From: Serratia sp. DD3
Lineage (GTDB): Bacteria; Pseudomonadota; Gammaproteobacteria; Enterobacterales; Enterobacteriaceae
NCBI RefSeq assembly: GCF_000496755.2
Contig: NZ_AYKS02000044.1
Coordinates: forward strand, 1-64,000
Length of the DNA stretch: 64,000 nucleotides
Reading direction: 5' to 3'
In this document: positions 1-6,469 of the stretch, one piece after another
How positions within the stretch are numbered: position 1 is the first letter of the stretch
How the letters are laid out: each line of letters starts with the position of its first letter
Notes under the pieces: generated by a model
Database searches by the model: none
What the model was told of the DNA's origin: nothing
Seen by the model: only the letters and a program-made list of their open reading frames with translations
Translations under genes and position numbers: made by a program

Positions 1-927
1 CTGACGCTAAAGAATATTACCAGTGATGCCAATCTGAAGGATGCCTGTGCTGATGGAGCCAGTCCGGGCTGTATCAAGGAGATGAAACTGGCGCTTGCTG
101 CCAAAGACAGCTATCTAGGTTATGCCGAGTACCAGACCTATTACGACTTACGTGACCAGTACCCAGATGAAATGGCGAAGTTCGGTGATCTCATTGGTGA
201 CTACACGCACGATCTGGTAAAGCTGATTGAGCAAGGCTATACAAAAGAGCAAGCCCAAACTAAGCTGGCGCAAGATGCGGCCTACGCAGCCAAATATCAG
301 AAAGCCATTGATGAGGTACCTGGATGGGCCAAGATAGCGGTGACCATCCAGGATACAGTCGGGATGGTTTATGGTGCCAAGGCTGCAGGGGTTAGTCTTG
401 AGAGGTTGGCTGCGAATGGGGCTGCGGGCAACAAAGCACCTGTACTAACAAAGAATGCAGATGGAATTTATGAAGTCACTGTTAATAAAACTCTACTTGA
501 GGCACATGATCGTCTTAATACCCCTGCTCTTGGAGGAAGTGGCAAATTAAAACCTGCTGAAGCCGCATCTGCCGCACAGTTAGAGCCTACTCTCGGTACA
601 ATGGAGCGTTATACACCACCACCTGGGATGATCACTGATAAAACACCTGACTTTGTGATTACGTCAGGCCCCAATAAAGGTAAAACCGTCGATGCCATGT
701 ATACGACAGATAGACTGTCACAGAAAGAAATAGACGGATTAAATAAGTTTTATGAGAAAAACATGAGTGCTGGTAGTGGAAGAGATGTTATCCAAAATCA
801 TTTGCAAAAAGCTGACTTTGTTCCTGTTGACTTTAGAGTGCTAACGCCTGCTAACCAAAAAATCTTCATGGACTATATAAAAACACTACCTAAAGTACAG
901 CAAGATAAAATTATTATTATGAGGTAA
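1..927 (+). CDS. cdiA: CdiA-like contact-dependent inhibition protein, C-terminal toxin end (5' truncated by window)
   Basis: The reading frame is open from base 1, so this is the last 308 residues of a larger protein that starts outside the window. The first ~180 residues look like the variable linker before a CdiA toxin. The toxin is probably the last ~115 residues (about 570-927). It includes a TPDFVI segment followed by GKTVDAMYTTD, which could be a PD-(D/E)xK-type nuclease core, and ends in a lysine-rich QDKIIIMR tail. CdiA proteins deliver such C-terminal domains into neighbouring cells after contact. A cdiI-like gene starts 5 bp after the stop, as in CDI loci. The VENN pretoxin motif and the filamentous part are not in view, so a stand-alone orphan CdiA-CT module is possible. 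The toxin activity (tRNase or other nuclease) is inferred, not shown. Confidence 0.75.
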   Translation: MTLKNITSDANLKDACADGASPGCIKEMKLALAAKDSYLGYAEYQTYYDLRDQYPDEMAKFGDLIGDYTHDLVKLIEQGYTKEQAQTKLAQDAAYAAKYQKAIDEVPGWAKIAVTIQDTVGMVYGAKAAGVSLERLAANGAAGNKAPVLTKNADGIYEVTVNKTLLEAHDRLNTPALGGSGKLKPAEAASAAQLEPTLGTMERYTPPPGMITDKTPDFVITSGPNKGKTVDAMYTTDRLSQKEIDGLNKFYEKNMSAGSGRDVIQNHLQKADFVPVDFRVLTPANQKIFMDYIKTLPKVQQDKIIIMR

Positions 928-931
928 TGAC

Positions 932-1288
932 ATGGGAGCAAGTATTTTTTTTCGTAGAGATGAAACTATCGAAAAACCGGAAGATAGATTGACCTCTGCA
1001 TTTATTCATAGCAGTTATTGGGATGCCTTGGGCGATCTGCTGGATGCTGTTTTTTTACCAGACTACCCACAGTTACATGAAATAATTAAGTCTGAAGAAG
1101 GTGAATATCTAAAGTTTTATTCATTTATTGAGTTAGATAAGGCAGATTTTAACCATGCTGTTAAGCTAATCAGGGATTACATTGCAAAGCAACAAAATCC
1201 GACGAAATGGCAACAGATGGCGAATGTTGTGTGGGAAGATGTTGCAAAGCCTTACATTATTCAGGATAAGCGTTATCAGCCTGATTAA
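932..1288 (+). CDS. cdiI: CdiI-like immunity protein
   Basis: A 118-residue, acidic, cytoplasmic-looking protein without signal peptide or membrane segment. It starts 5 bp after the stop of the CdiA toxin, with a GAGG-type ribosome site inside the toxin's last codons, the usual arrangement for a cognate immunity protein that binds and blocks its toxin. I do not recognise its fold; the call rests on position, size and charge. It has several Trp and Tyr residues and many Glu/Asp, as many nuclease immunity proteins do. It is AT-richer than the core genes of the window, as expected of an exchangeable toxin/immunity cassette. Confidence 0.65.
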   Translation: MGASIFFRRDETIEKPEDRLTSAFIHSSYWDALGDLLDAVFLPDYPQLHEIIKSEEGEYLKFYSFIELDKADFNHAVKLIRDYIAKQQNPTKWQQMANVVWEDVAKPYIIQDKRYQPD

Positions 1289-1300
1289 TGAGTAAATAAA

Positions 1301-1320
1301 ACCCCAGCTTCGGCCGGGGT
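1301..1320 (-). terminator. Hairpin terminator between cdiI and the symE-like gene
   Basis: ACCCCAGC and GCCGGGGT pair around a TTCG tetraloop with one internal A-C mismatch. The run of T lies on the minus-strand side (TTTTATTT after the hairpin), so it best terminates the minus-strand symE-like transcript and may also slow the cdiI transcript from the other side. Confidence 0.7.
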
Positions 1321-1328
1321 TACAACAT

Positions 1329-1520
1329 CTAAGCCCTAAATCCGCCCTCTTCCCGCCGCTGCACCCGGATCACCCCCGGTGCAGCGGTAACCTCCAGTTG
1401 TTCAGCGTTGGTAATGCCGCTCTCGGTCAGCCAGTCGCCAGCGATCACCAACTCGCCGTTCTCCTGTACCCAACGGGCGGTCTTGGCTGGCTGCGCACAA
1501 TGCTTGCCAGGTGAGATCAT
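1329..1520 (-). CDS. SymE-like toxin-family protein, probably 5' degraded
   Basis: 63 residues carrying a GELVIAGDWLTESGI segment followed by LEVTAAPGVIRVQ. This matches the pattern of the SymE toxin family (an AbrB-like fold in which the core reads like L-x-G-x-W-L-x-x-A/S-G). SymE proteins are SOS-linked toxins controlled by an antisense RNA. The frame continues upstream of the ATG for about 13 more codons (including KGQPWP, also SymE-like) before a stop, so the annotated ATG may not be the original start. SymE-family genes are often found close to CDI and Rhs toxin loci, which fits the place. No antisense RNA promoter could be assigned. Confidence 0.5.
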   Translation of the reverse strand: MISPGKHCAQPAKTARWVQENGELVIAGDWLTESGITNAEQLEVTAAPGVIRVQRREEGGFRA

Positions 1521-1668
1521 CGGCCACGGTTGGCCCTTGATAAGGCCTAACTGCCTCAGTCATTGATAGTCAGTTACGGCAACGGATTTAGCCTGCCGCT
1601 GGTGGTTCTGTCATCCACAATGCTCTTGCGCGTTTGAGGTGTGGCGGGTTGTGATATATCTAAAGACA

Positions 1669-1860
1669 CTAACACTCTCGTACCATGGCTACGTATTGAT
1701 ACATGGCTGAACAATAATTACTGATGGTTTTTGGTGCAACAATTCCTTTCAGCCGAGTTTTGATGCACTCGACATCTTCTACATTTCTGAGCGTTTGGGA
1801 GCTAATCTCTATCTCAAGGTGACGAGCTACAGAGTTGAGGGATGACACGTAAGAATCCAC
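1669..1860 (-). pseudogene. N-terminal fragment of an unrecognised protein (integrase/restriction-enzyme-like helical domain)
   Basis: A 63-codon reading frame opening at a GTG. The segment with YVSSLNSVARHL and later VAPKTISNYCSAMYQYV resembles the N-terminal helical domain seen in some HNH/restriction endonucleases and tyrosine recombinases, where a string of such helices precedes the catalytic part. It stops far short of any catalytic domain and abuts a truncated alpA-like remnant on the other strand at about 1860, so it looks like debris of the island. Function cannot be assigned. Confidence 0.3.
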
Positions 1861-1975
1861 CGAACTTGCAACCTCCTGCGGTCAAAATTGGCTCCCGCTC
1901 TGTGGCATGCGGGAAAGCGAAATAAACAAATGGATCGCTGAACGTATCAACAAACGCGAGGAGACGCGCAAATGA
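1842..1975 (+). pseudogene. AlpA-like excision regulator remnant, frameshifted
   Basis: Read with one shift, the sequence gives PPAVKIGSRSVAC and then ESEINKWIAERINKREETRK, the C-terminal part of the AlpA family (winged-helix regulators that drive excision of P4-like and CP4-57-like elements; usual pattern KLGSRAVGWRESEVxxWI). A single base is missing near 1908-1912, where TGG-CGG would give the expected W-R. The N-terminal helix-turn-helix is absent. The TGA end (1973-1975) overlaps the ATG of the next small gene. It is an inactive relic of a satellite phage. Confidence 0.6.
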
Positions 1976-2118
1976 TACATTCTTATTTTTTTCTGGCGGG
2001 CCATTTACGATATAATGCTGATGCTGCGGCAAAATCCGCAGCCGGAATTGGCGTTCCGAACAAAAGTCTGGGGCCTGAATATACGCGTCATGCGTATTGT
2101 TATTCAGGCAAGCATTGA
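1972..2118 (+). pseudogene. Ash-like protein, N-terminal part
   Basis: 48 codons (MIHSYFFLAGHLRYNADAAA..., ending YCYSGKH) that match the start of the P4/lambdoid Ash protein family, recognisable by the NADAAAKSAAGIGVPNK stretch. It overlaps the alpA-like remnant by ATGA. A TGA at 2116-2118 separates it, in the same frame, from the next open stretch at 2122 that continues Ash-like sequence. Either the family is read in two pieces here or the TGA is a nonsense mutation. Confidence 0.5.
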
Positions 2119-2121
2119 GTC

Positions 2122-2508
2122 ATGCCTTCAATGGTGGCTCGTGCGGGGCTCCCGAAAGGGAGGCCGGTAGCCAGACTGTCCGGTAACGCCAACCCTGCAC
2201 GGGCTACCACCCAAGAGGTTGGCGTCTCTGGTGGTAGCTATCTACGAAGCTACAGTCTGGAGGCGGCCCTATGGCTACTACCCTTCCTTTTTTATACCTG
2301 CAATTCTTCAGTTCTTCTGCGGGGGTGCATCATGTATGACCCCACACCACTTACGCTGAAAGAACTCGCCGATCAGTGCCGAGCGTTGGCTTATGCCATC
2401 ATCGAACTGAGTAATCCCCTCGCTAAAGAACTGCTGACATTTATCCTGTGGGAGCGGCTCAACCAGTTGAATCAATCACTGGAAACGGAGGTGCCTAGCG
2501 ATGAGTAA
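2122..2508 (+). CDS. Ash-like C-terminal part plus a small satellite-phage protein
   Basis: The first ~55 residues (MVARAGLPKGRPVARLSG, then NPARATTQEVGVSGGS and LEAALWLLPFLF) are typical of Ash-family phage proteins and lie in frame with the upstream Ash N-terminus. From ATG 2332, preceded by GGGGG, a separate 58-residue protein is likely: MYDPTPLTLKELADQC and so on, soluble and helical, of the kind encoded after ash in P4-like satellites. The two may be independent genes that happen to be in frame. The primase/helicase gene that normally follows in P4 relatives is missing. Confidence 0.5.
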   Translation: MPSMVARAGLPKGRPVARLSGNANPARATTQEVGVSGGSYLRSYSLEAALWLLPFLFYTCNSSVLLRGCIMYDPTPLTLKELADQCRALAYAIIELSNPLAKELLTFILWERLNQLNQSLETEVPSDE

Positions 2509-2669
2509 ATTTATCTCGGGTACCCACTCTTCTTCTCTGCTTGACCGCACAACAAAAAATGCGCATCAGCGGCATTACCTTTGATGAGGGGAACCTTCTG
2601 TTAACGCTGCATCGTGCTTCCGGTGAGCACATCACACCGTTACCACACCGAAACAAAGTAGGGGATTAA
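2501..2669 (+). pseudogene. Small P4-like satellite protein, frameshifted
   Basis: ATG 2501 overlaps the end of the preceding gene and encodes MSKFISGTHSSSLLDRTT before running to a stop at about 2584. Shifting frame near 2540 gives a continuous stretch with MRISGITFDEGNLLLTLHRA and PLPHRNKVGD up to a TAA at 2667-2669. Two adjoining half-frames of one short protein are the simplest reading. A short gene from ATG 2559 is the alternative. Confidence 0.4.
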
Positions 2670-2678
2670 CTGGGGGAC

Positions 2679-2730
2679 AAGTGGGGGAATCTGGCTATTG
2701 GGTCATGATATTTGGCATGTTCCCCCACTT
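2679..2730. repeat. 11-bp inverted repeat at the end of the satellite remnant
   Basis: AAGTGGGGGAA (2679-2689) and TTCCCCCACTT (2720-2730) are perfect inverted copies 30 bp apart. They lie where a P4-like element would continue into its replication genes. They may be a regulatory or replication relic, or a weak terminator; nothing more can be said. Confidence 0.4.
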
Positions 2731-2843
2731 CCCAGATGTATATATACGCTAAGTGAGGGAAACTTTATGATCGTTTGCCTTGCTCACTCACCATTTGATG
2801 ACTGCCCTGCCTAGAGGACGAATTGTTTCTCTTATTTACGATG

Positions 2844-4166
2844 CTATTCCTGTAACCGACCACATTGTTGCCGCATACCATCAAAAATACATTCCGCAAG
2901 CTCTAGTGGAAACGACTCTGGTAGCAACGCAGATACACGTTCAATAACCTCAGGTGTTCTGGATATAATTTCATTTATCATGGATTCAACCTGTAATCTG
3001 CCCAAGCCGGTTAATGCACCCTGCTTGATCCAATGCCGCCGTTGAATTCTATACAACTGGTAATAATTACTGCTACCACGGACTGCCATTGCCAGTTTGC
3101 ACTTCTGCCAAGAAATCTGGTTATTATCAGAGCCAATGACTGGCCATGCCGATAAAACATCATACAGAGGCGTAAGGTGATAACGACCTTGTGGCTCAAT
3201 AGCGATACTGAAATTTTTGGCATGCCCATCCGTGGCCGCTATCAGCCAGAAAATAATTTGCGCCATAAAGAACAACGCTTTGTCCCGTTCAGCCCGGTCT
3301 GAATGACTCAGTATATCCATAATATCGGAAATACCCGGCCCACCATCAGACTGGTATTTTCGGAGTGGAGAAACCCCCAGAGCCTGACACATATCCTCTT
3401 GTGGCAAGCGAACGATCCATTGCCGATCCCCCGACCATCTCCTGTCAAAACGCTCAACAACCAATGCTTTCTGTTCTTCAAACTGCGCGATCTGCGTTTT
3501 TGCTACAGGGAGCCTATATTCCTCAAGGATCAAAGAACATAGCCATTCATTTTCAACCGAGGTACTCATATTCGTTTTCATATTACCAACCAGCCCGAGT
3601 GGTAACTTGAAAATATGCGTCGTTGGGGTGCTACCTTCTGGCAAACACCATTGTTCTTCATGCCACAGTAAAGCCGTTTTTTCTTGCGCTCCGGCAATTG
3701 ATAAGCGCAAATCGTCAGTATCGTCCTGCCGACCGGGTAACAAAGCTTCCGTGGTATTACGCAATCTTGTGGCTATCTTTGCATCAGAAAGCGGACGATA
3801 GTTTATGGAGAATAAATCTGTCGGTTCTTCATCAACATTCAATAACTGTATCGCACCAACACAATCTCTTCCCAACTCAGCCAACAGATCAAAAGGATCA
3901 AGGCTTGCTGCCTGGTAACGCATGGCTAAACGCCTGCGAATACCTTCGCTGTCAGGCAATAAATTATCAAAATAGTCGCGTACCACGTTGCCGCGCCAAA
4001 GCTGATTGCCGGGAGTGAAAAGCAAAGAGAGCGATAAAGGTCTGCCCTGTTCATCAGCAATCCATTCCGGGAGGTATTGCAGACGATCTTCGCCTTTGAC
4101 CTTTTCCCAGAATCCAACCTGGATCCCATTCATCCATAGAGCTAAACGCTGTTGTGTACGACGCAT
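2844..4166 (-). CDS. hipA: HipA-family serine/threonine kinase toxin
   Basis: 440 residues, normal HipA length. An N-terminal HipA subdomain-1 (about 1-105) is followed by the kinase-like C-lobe. Visible motifs: SIAGAQEKTALLW near residue 155 (the nucleotide-binding, autophosphorylated loop), ATDGHAKNFS near 315 (catalytic Asp and Asn), and LTPLYDVLSA just after (metal-binding Asp). HipA toxins phosphorylate aminoacyl-tRNA synthetases such as GltX and arrest growth, a persistence trait; HipB neutralises them. It lies 4 bp downstream of the hipB-like gene, in one operon. All key residues are present, so the toxin is probably functional. Placement in the tRNA-Leu island suggests horizontal acquisition. 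Confidence 0.9.
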   Translation of the reverse strand: MRRTQQRLALWMNGIQVGFWEKVKGEDRLQYLPEWIADEQGRPLSLSLLFTPGNQLWRGNVVRDYFDNLLPDSEGIRRRLAMRYQAASLDPFDLLAELGRDCVGAIQLLNVDEEPTDLFSINYRPLSDAKIATRLRNTTEALLPGRQDDTDDLRLSIAGAQEKTALLWHEEQWCLPEGSTPTTHIFKLPLGLVGNMKTNMSTSVENEWLCSLILEEYRLPVAKTQIAQFEEQKALVVERFDRRWSGDRQWIVRLPQEDMCQALGVSPLRKYQSDGGPGISDIMDILSHSDRAERDKALFFMAQIIFWLIAATDGHAKNFSIAIEPQGRYHLTPLYDVLSAWPVIGSDNNQISWQKCKLAMAVRGSSNYYQLYRIQRRHWIKQGALTGLGRLQVESMINEIISRTPEVIERVSALLPESFPLELAECIFDGMRQQCGRLQE

Positions 4167-4170
4167 ATCA

Positions 4171-4476
4171 TCACCATTTTTCCCGTCGGGCGGGGGAATC
4201 TATTGGTTTTTCTGCCTCTTCCATTGTTGAAGATGACGCAGATAACAGCCCTCTTGGTTCAGAAGAGAGCACCACTTCAACCCCCAGTAAAGTAAGCACC
4301 TTAAACAAACGCTCAATACTGGCGCTTCCAGGGTTTGCTTCCAGACGGGCATAGGTTTGCTGTGTGACACCTAACCTTTCAGACACTTCTTTTTGCGTCA
4401 GCCCATTCGCCTTGCGAAAGCCAATCAGCAATGGACGCAACTGATTCAAGGTTTTCAACGGATAAACAGTATTCAT
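4171..4476 (-). CDS. hipB: HipB-family antitoxin / XRE transcriptional repressor
   Basis: 101 residues with an XRE helix-turn-helix (about 15-70): GLTQKEVSERLGVTQQTYARLE, then SIERLFKVLTLLGVEV. It is the first gene of the hipBA operon. HipB binds HipA and represses the operon through palindromic operators. A perfect 12-bp inverted repeat lies just upstream. The C-terminal ~25 residues (polar, Pro/Ser-rich) match the flexible tail that HipB proteins use for turnover. Confidence 0.88.
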   Translation of the reverse strand: MNTVYPLKTLNQLRPLLIGFRKANGLTQKEVSERLGVTQQTYARLEANPGSASIERLFKVLTLLGVEVVLSSEPRGLLSASSSTMEEAEKPIDSPARREKW

Positions 4477-4511
4477 AATGCAATTACCATTGTTTTAGAC
4501 GCTTATACATA

Positions 4512-4572
4512 CTATAGGCTGTTTTTGAACAATACACCCTATAAGCTGTAAATAAATAAAACAGCTTATAGG
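4512..4572. promoter_or_regulatory. Candidate HipB operators
   Basis: CCTATAAGCTGT (4538-4549) and ACAGCTTATAGG (4561-4572) form a perfect 12-bp inverted repeat with an 11-bp spacer, 60-95 bp upstream of hipB. A further half site, CTATAGGCTGT (4512-4522), matches the left arm with one mismatch. Repeated half sites in front of a HipB gene are the expected autorepression target. Confidence 0.65.
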
Positions 4573-5022
4573 ATGTAAAGATGGAGTGACTTAATAAATT
4601 TGCTCACGGCTTAACAGATAGTAATTGATTGATAGAAGGCACGGGTTTCATGTTTAGAAGGGGGGTGACAACTATGCTGACACTGAGGGGGACAAGGCCG
4701 CATAAGTAATCCAACAGCACAACATCACGTTGCTGGCTACCCATTCGCACGCCACAGACTCAAACGTATGTTCCAGCGTTATCGCAAAAGGAATGGCATT
4801 GAATTTTATTTATTATTAAACAATAAGATATGGATGTTAATGGAATATTTCAGCCATAAAAAAAGCCACCCGAAGGTAGCTTGATTTCATACTAATGGTG
4901 CGAAGGCCGGACTCGTACCATAAATACAATTTATTGAAATTATTGATTTTAAATTATAGTAAAATTTTTACCGACCCCCATCCTGACCCCTACACAGTTT
5001 TTCGATAGAAATTATTGCATAA
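4573..5022. other. Non-coding island DNA with relics
   Basis: No gene is supported here. The only structure is the left copy of the tRNA-Leu 3'-end repeat (listed separately). The G-rich stretch at 4660-4700 shows no readable coding frame. Confidence 0.5.
4789..4919. repeat. Left copy of tRNA-Leu 3'-end direct repeat (att-like)
   Basis: About 131 bp matching 6222-6353, which contains the leuX terminator and the last ~25 bp of tRNA-Leu(CAA). Differences: scattered substitutions in the distal half, loss of one C in the tRNA end (GGTGCGAAGG against GGTGCCGAAGG), and breakdown after ACTCG. It looks like the attachment-site scar left by an element that used the tRNA 3' end. The tRNA part is too short to form a tRNA. 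Confidence 0.8.
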
Positions 5023-5047
5023 AAAATAAACTCTACGATTGCAAATC

Positions 5048-5063
5048 GTATCCTTTGGGATAC
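5048..5063. promoter_or_regulatory. Operator-like palindrome before higBA
   Basis: GTATCC (5048-5053) and GGATAC (5058-5063) are perfect inverted arms around TTTG, about 20-30 bp before the expected toxin start. This is the usual position for the autoregulatory site of a TA operon. Confidence 0.5.
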
Positions 5064-5079
5064 ACTAAAGACCATAAAT

Positions 5080-5376
5080 ATACTAATTCGCACCGCCGAG
5101 TTTGATACTTGGTTAAGACAGTTGAAAGATGCCAAAGGAAAGGCGCGGATCTTGGCACGTCTGCGTTCTGCTGAGCAGGGTAACTTTGGTGATTGTGAAC
5201 CTGTTGGGCAAGGCATCAGTGAGATGCGGATCCATACTGGCCCTGGCTACAGGGTTTATTACACGCGGCGTGACAATGTGATTTACTTGCTTCTGAATGG
5301 TGGTGATAAATCCGCACAAAGCAAAGATATCAAACATGCCAAACAACTCCTCGTAACTCTGGAGAATAAAGAATGA
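5080..5376 (+). CDS. RelE/HigB-like toxin (addiction-module killer family)
   Basis: A protein of about 98 residues of the killer-protein branch of RelE/ParE toxins: RTAEFDTWLRQLKDAKGKARI, GNFGD, VGQGISEMRIHTGPGYRVYY, LLLNGGDKSAQSKDI. These are ribosome-dependent or free mRNases. The frame is open from 5023 and the conserved N-terminus (LIRTAEFDTWL) begins near 5080, but no ATG, GTG or TTG is found there; the codons are ATA (5080) or ATT (5086). The first usual start is TTG 5122, which would remove a conserved strand. Either a rare start is used or the start codon is mutated. The gene overlaps the antitoxin by 4 bp (ATGA). Confidence 0.8.
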   Translation: MLIRTAEFDTWLRQLKDAKGKARILARLRSAEQGNFGDCEPVGQGISEMRIHTGPGYRVYYTRRDNVIYLLLNGGDKSAQSKDIKHAKQLLVTLENKE

Positions 5377-5660
5377 AAAACCTCAACTTAGCACCATTCG
5401 ATGCTGCTGATTATCTGGATAGCGAAGAAGTCATTGCTGAATATCTGAGTGCAGCGATGGAAGACCCTAATCCTGATGTTTTTTTGGCTGCGTTAAAAGA
5501 TGTCATCAAGGCCAAAGGAATGACTAATGTTGCTCGTGAAGCCGGAATCGGACGCGAAAGTCTGTATAAAACACTGACTCCTGGATCACATCCACGTTAT
5601 GAGACGATCAGCAAACTGCTTGCGGTGATGGGTGTTAAATTACAGGTGGCGTCAATTTGA
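5373..5660 (+). CDS. HigA-family addiction-module antidote protein
   Basis: 95 residues with an XRE-type helix-turn-helix: GMTNVAREAGIGRESLYKTL, then ETISKLLAVMGVKLQV. The N-terminal FDAADYLDSEEVIAEYL is characteristic of the putative addiction-module antidote family that partners the killer-family RelE proteins. Its ATG overlaps the toxin stop by 4 bp, giving toxin-first order as in higBA. It probably neutralises the toxin and represses the operon through the GTATCC palindrome. Confidence 0.88.
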   Translation: MKNLNLAPFDAADYLDSEEVIAEYLSAAMEDPNPDVFLAALKDVIKAKGMTNVAREAGIGRESLYKTLTPGSHPRYETISKLLAVMGVKLQVASI

Positions 5661-5680
5661 TGCTTTCTTATACAGCACTA

Positions 5681-6004
5681 TCAAACCAATATCTTCAACC
5701 CATGCTTCTGCACCACACTAAGCAGTTTCAGTGACAATCCGCTAGGGCGCTTGATACCACTTTCCCATTTCTGCACCGTGGAAACACTGGTATTCAGGTA
5801 GCTGGCAAAAACCGGTTGGCTGACGTTCAGCTTCTCACGCAGTGCCTTTATCTCAACGGGTTGAAGATCTTCCACACTATTGAGACATGCTTTGTCAAAG
5901 TTGCGCATGGTTTCCTGTCGGATAGCATCAACGCTGAATAATCCAGAAGCCGCGCTGTGGATTGCTTCAAATGCAGGACTCTTGAATTTAGTTTTTGCGG
6001 TCAT
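5681..6004 (-). CDS. HigA/NadS-like antitoxin, orphaned
   Basis: 107 residues. The C-terminal XRE domain (about 50-105) reads EIKALREKLNVSQPVFASYLN, STVQKWESGIKRPSG, as in NadS/HigA-2 type antitoxins. The N-terminal ~45 residues (FEAIHSAASGLFSVDAI, MRNFDKACL) are typical of the same family and contact the toxin. Its partner would normally lie just upstream and overlap it, but only the toxin's C-terminal end remains (5988-6122). It is therefore an orphan antitoxin or regulator, convergent with higBA across 20 bp. Confidence 0.8.
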   Translation of the reverse strand: MTAKTKFKSPAFEAIHSAASGLFSVDAIRQETMRNFDKACLNSVEDLQPVEIKALREKLNVSQPVFASYLNTSVSTVQKWESGIKRPSGLSLKLLSVVQKHGLKILV

Positions 6005-6122
6005 GGCAAATCTCCACCAGTTCTTTATTCTTAATTAGTGCCGTAATCTTTTCGTCAGCAAGAGCTGCATAATGCTTTGCCAACTCTCGGAATCCAGACA
6101 GTTCGCCATAATTGGGGGTCAA
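5988..6122 (-). pseudogene. RelE/HigB2-like toxin, C-terminal fragment
   Basis: In the frame upstream of and overlapping the orphan antitoxin, the sequence reads LTPNYGELSGFRELAKHYAA, then LADEKITALIKNKELVEICHD and a stop that overlaps the antitoxin start. This is the C-terminal tail of NadS-partner toxins (pattern LxxLAKxYLxLTxEQI...L...GELVEV). A TAG precedes it directly, and an 11-bp inverted repeat begins at the break, so the catalytic part has been lost by deletion or insertion. Confidence 0.65.
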
Positions 6123-6162
6123 CTCCTAATCGAAGTGGGCTGCCCCTCATCTTGACCCCCAA
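6112..6162. repeat. 11-bp perfect inverted repeat at the toxin break point
   Basis: TTGGGGGTCAA (6112-6122) and TTGACCCCCAA (6152-6162) are perfect inverted copies separated by 29 bp. They sit where the truncated toxin sequence ends. This could be the footprint of a small mobile element or IS ends; no transposase lies between them. Confidence 0.5.
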
Positions 6163-6221
6163 ATCATCTGGCTGTCAATGGACGGGGAAAGACCATGGCG
6201 GATAAAACAGACAAATCAGGA

Positions 6222-6353
6222 AGGAATGCCATAGAATTTTATTTGTTATTAAACAATAAAATATGGATGTCAGCGGAAGATTATGGACATAAAAAAAGCC
6301 ACCCGAAGGTAGCTTGATTTCATACTAATGGTGCCGAAGGCCGGACTCGAACC
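6222..6353. repeat. Right copy of tRNA-Leu 3'-end direct repeat (att-like)
   Basis: About 132 bp, matching 4789-4919. It carries the leuX terminator and the intact tRNA 3' end, so this copy is the resident one and the left copy the scar or old junction. The 1.4 kb between them holds higBA and the orphan antitoxin. Confidence 0.8.
6291..6313 (-). terminator. Rho-independent terminator of tRNA-Leu
   Basis: On the minus strand GCTACC-TTCG-GGTGGC is followed by seven T, 16 bp after the encoded CCA end of the tRNA. The same hairpin is kept in the left repeat copy. Confidence 0.85.
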
Positions 6354-6413
6354 GGCACACCCGAAGGCGGTTGATTTTGAATCAACTGCGTCTACCGATT
6401 TCGCCACTTCGGC
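6329..6413 (-). tRNA. leuX: tRNA-Leu(CAA)
   Basis: 85 nt. The acceptor stem GCCGAAG pairs with CTTCGGC and is followed by A-CCA, which is encoded. The anticodon stem GTTGA/TCAAC encloses the loop TTCAAAA, giving anticodon CAA, which reads UUG. There is a long variable arm (class II) and a GGTTCGAGTCC T-arm. It closely matches enterobacterial leuX, a well-known integration site for genomic islands. That use is supported here by the duplicated 3' end at 4789-4919 and by the mobile cargo next to it. Confidence 0.95.
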
Positions 6414-6441
6414 ACTGAAGTAGTATGCGGAAAACGTGGGC

Positions 6442-6469
6442 ATTATACCTGCCCGCCTCTCGCACGCAA
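6442..6469 (-). promoter_or_regulatory. Promoter of tRNA-Leu
   Basis: On the minus strand, TTGCGT (complement of 6464-6469) and TATAAT (complement of 6442-6447) are 16 bp apart and about 28 bp before the tRNA 5' end. A GC-rich stretch in the spacer region is common for stable-RNA promoters. Confidence 0.7.

Noticed and set aside
1814..2032. 72-codon minus-strand gene
   Set aside because: It is antisense to the alpA-like and ash-like remnants, which carry recognisable family sequence.
3303..4230. Several plus-strand frames opposite hipA
   Set aside because: They are shadows of the hipA gene, with no ribosome sites or recognisable motifs.
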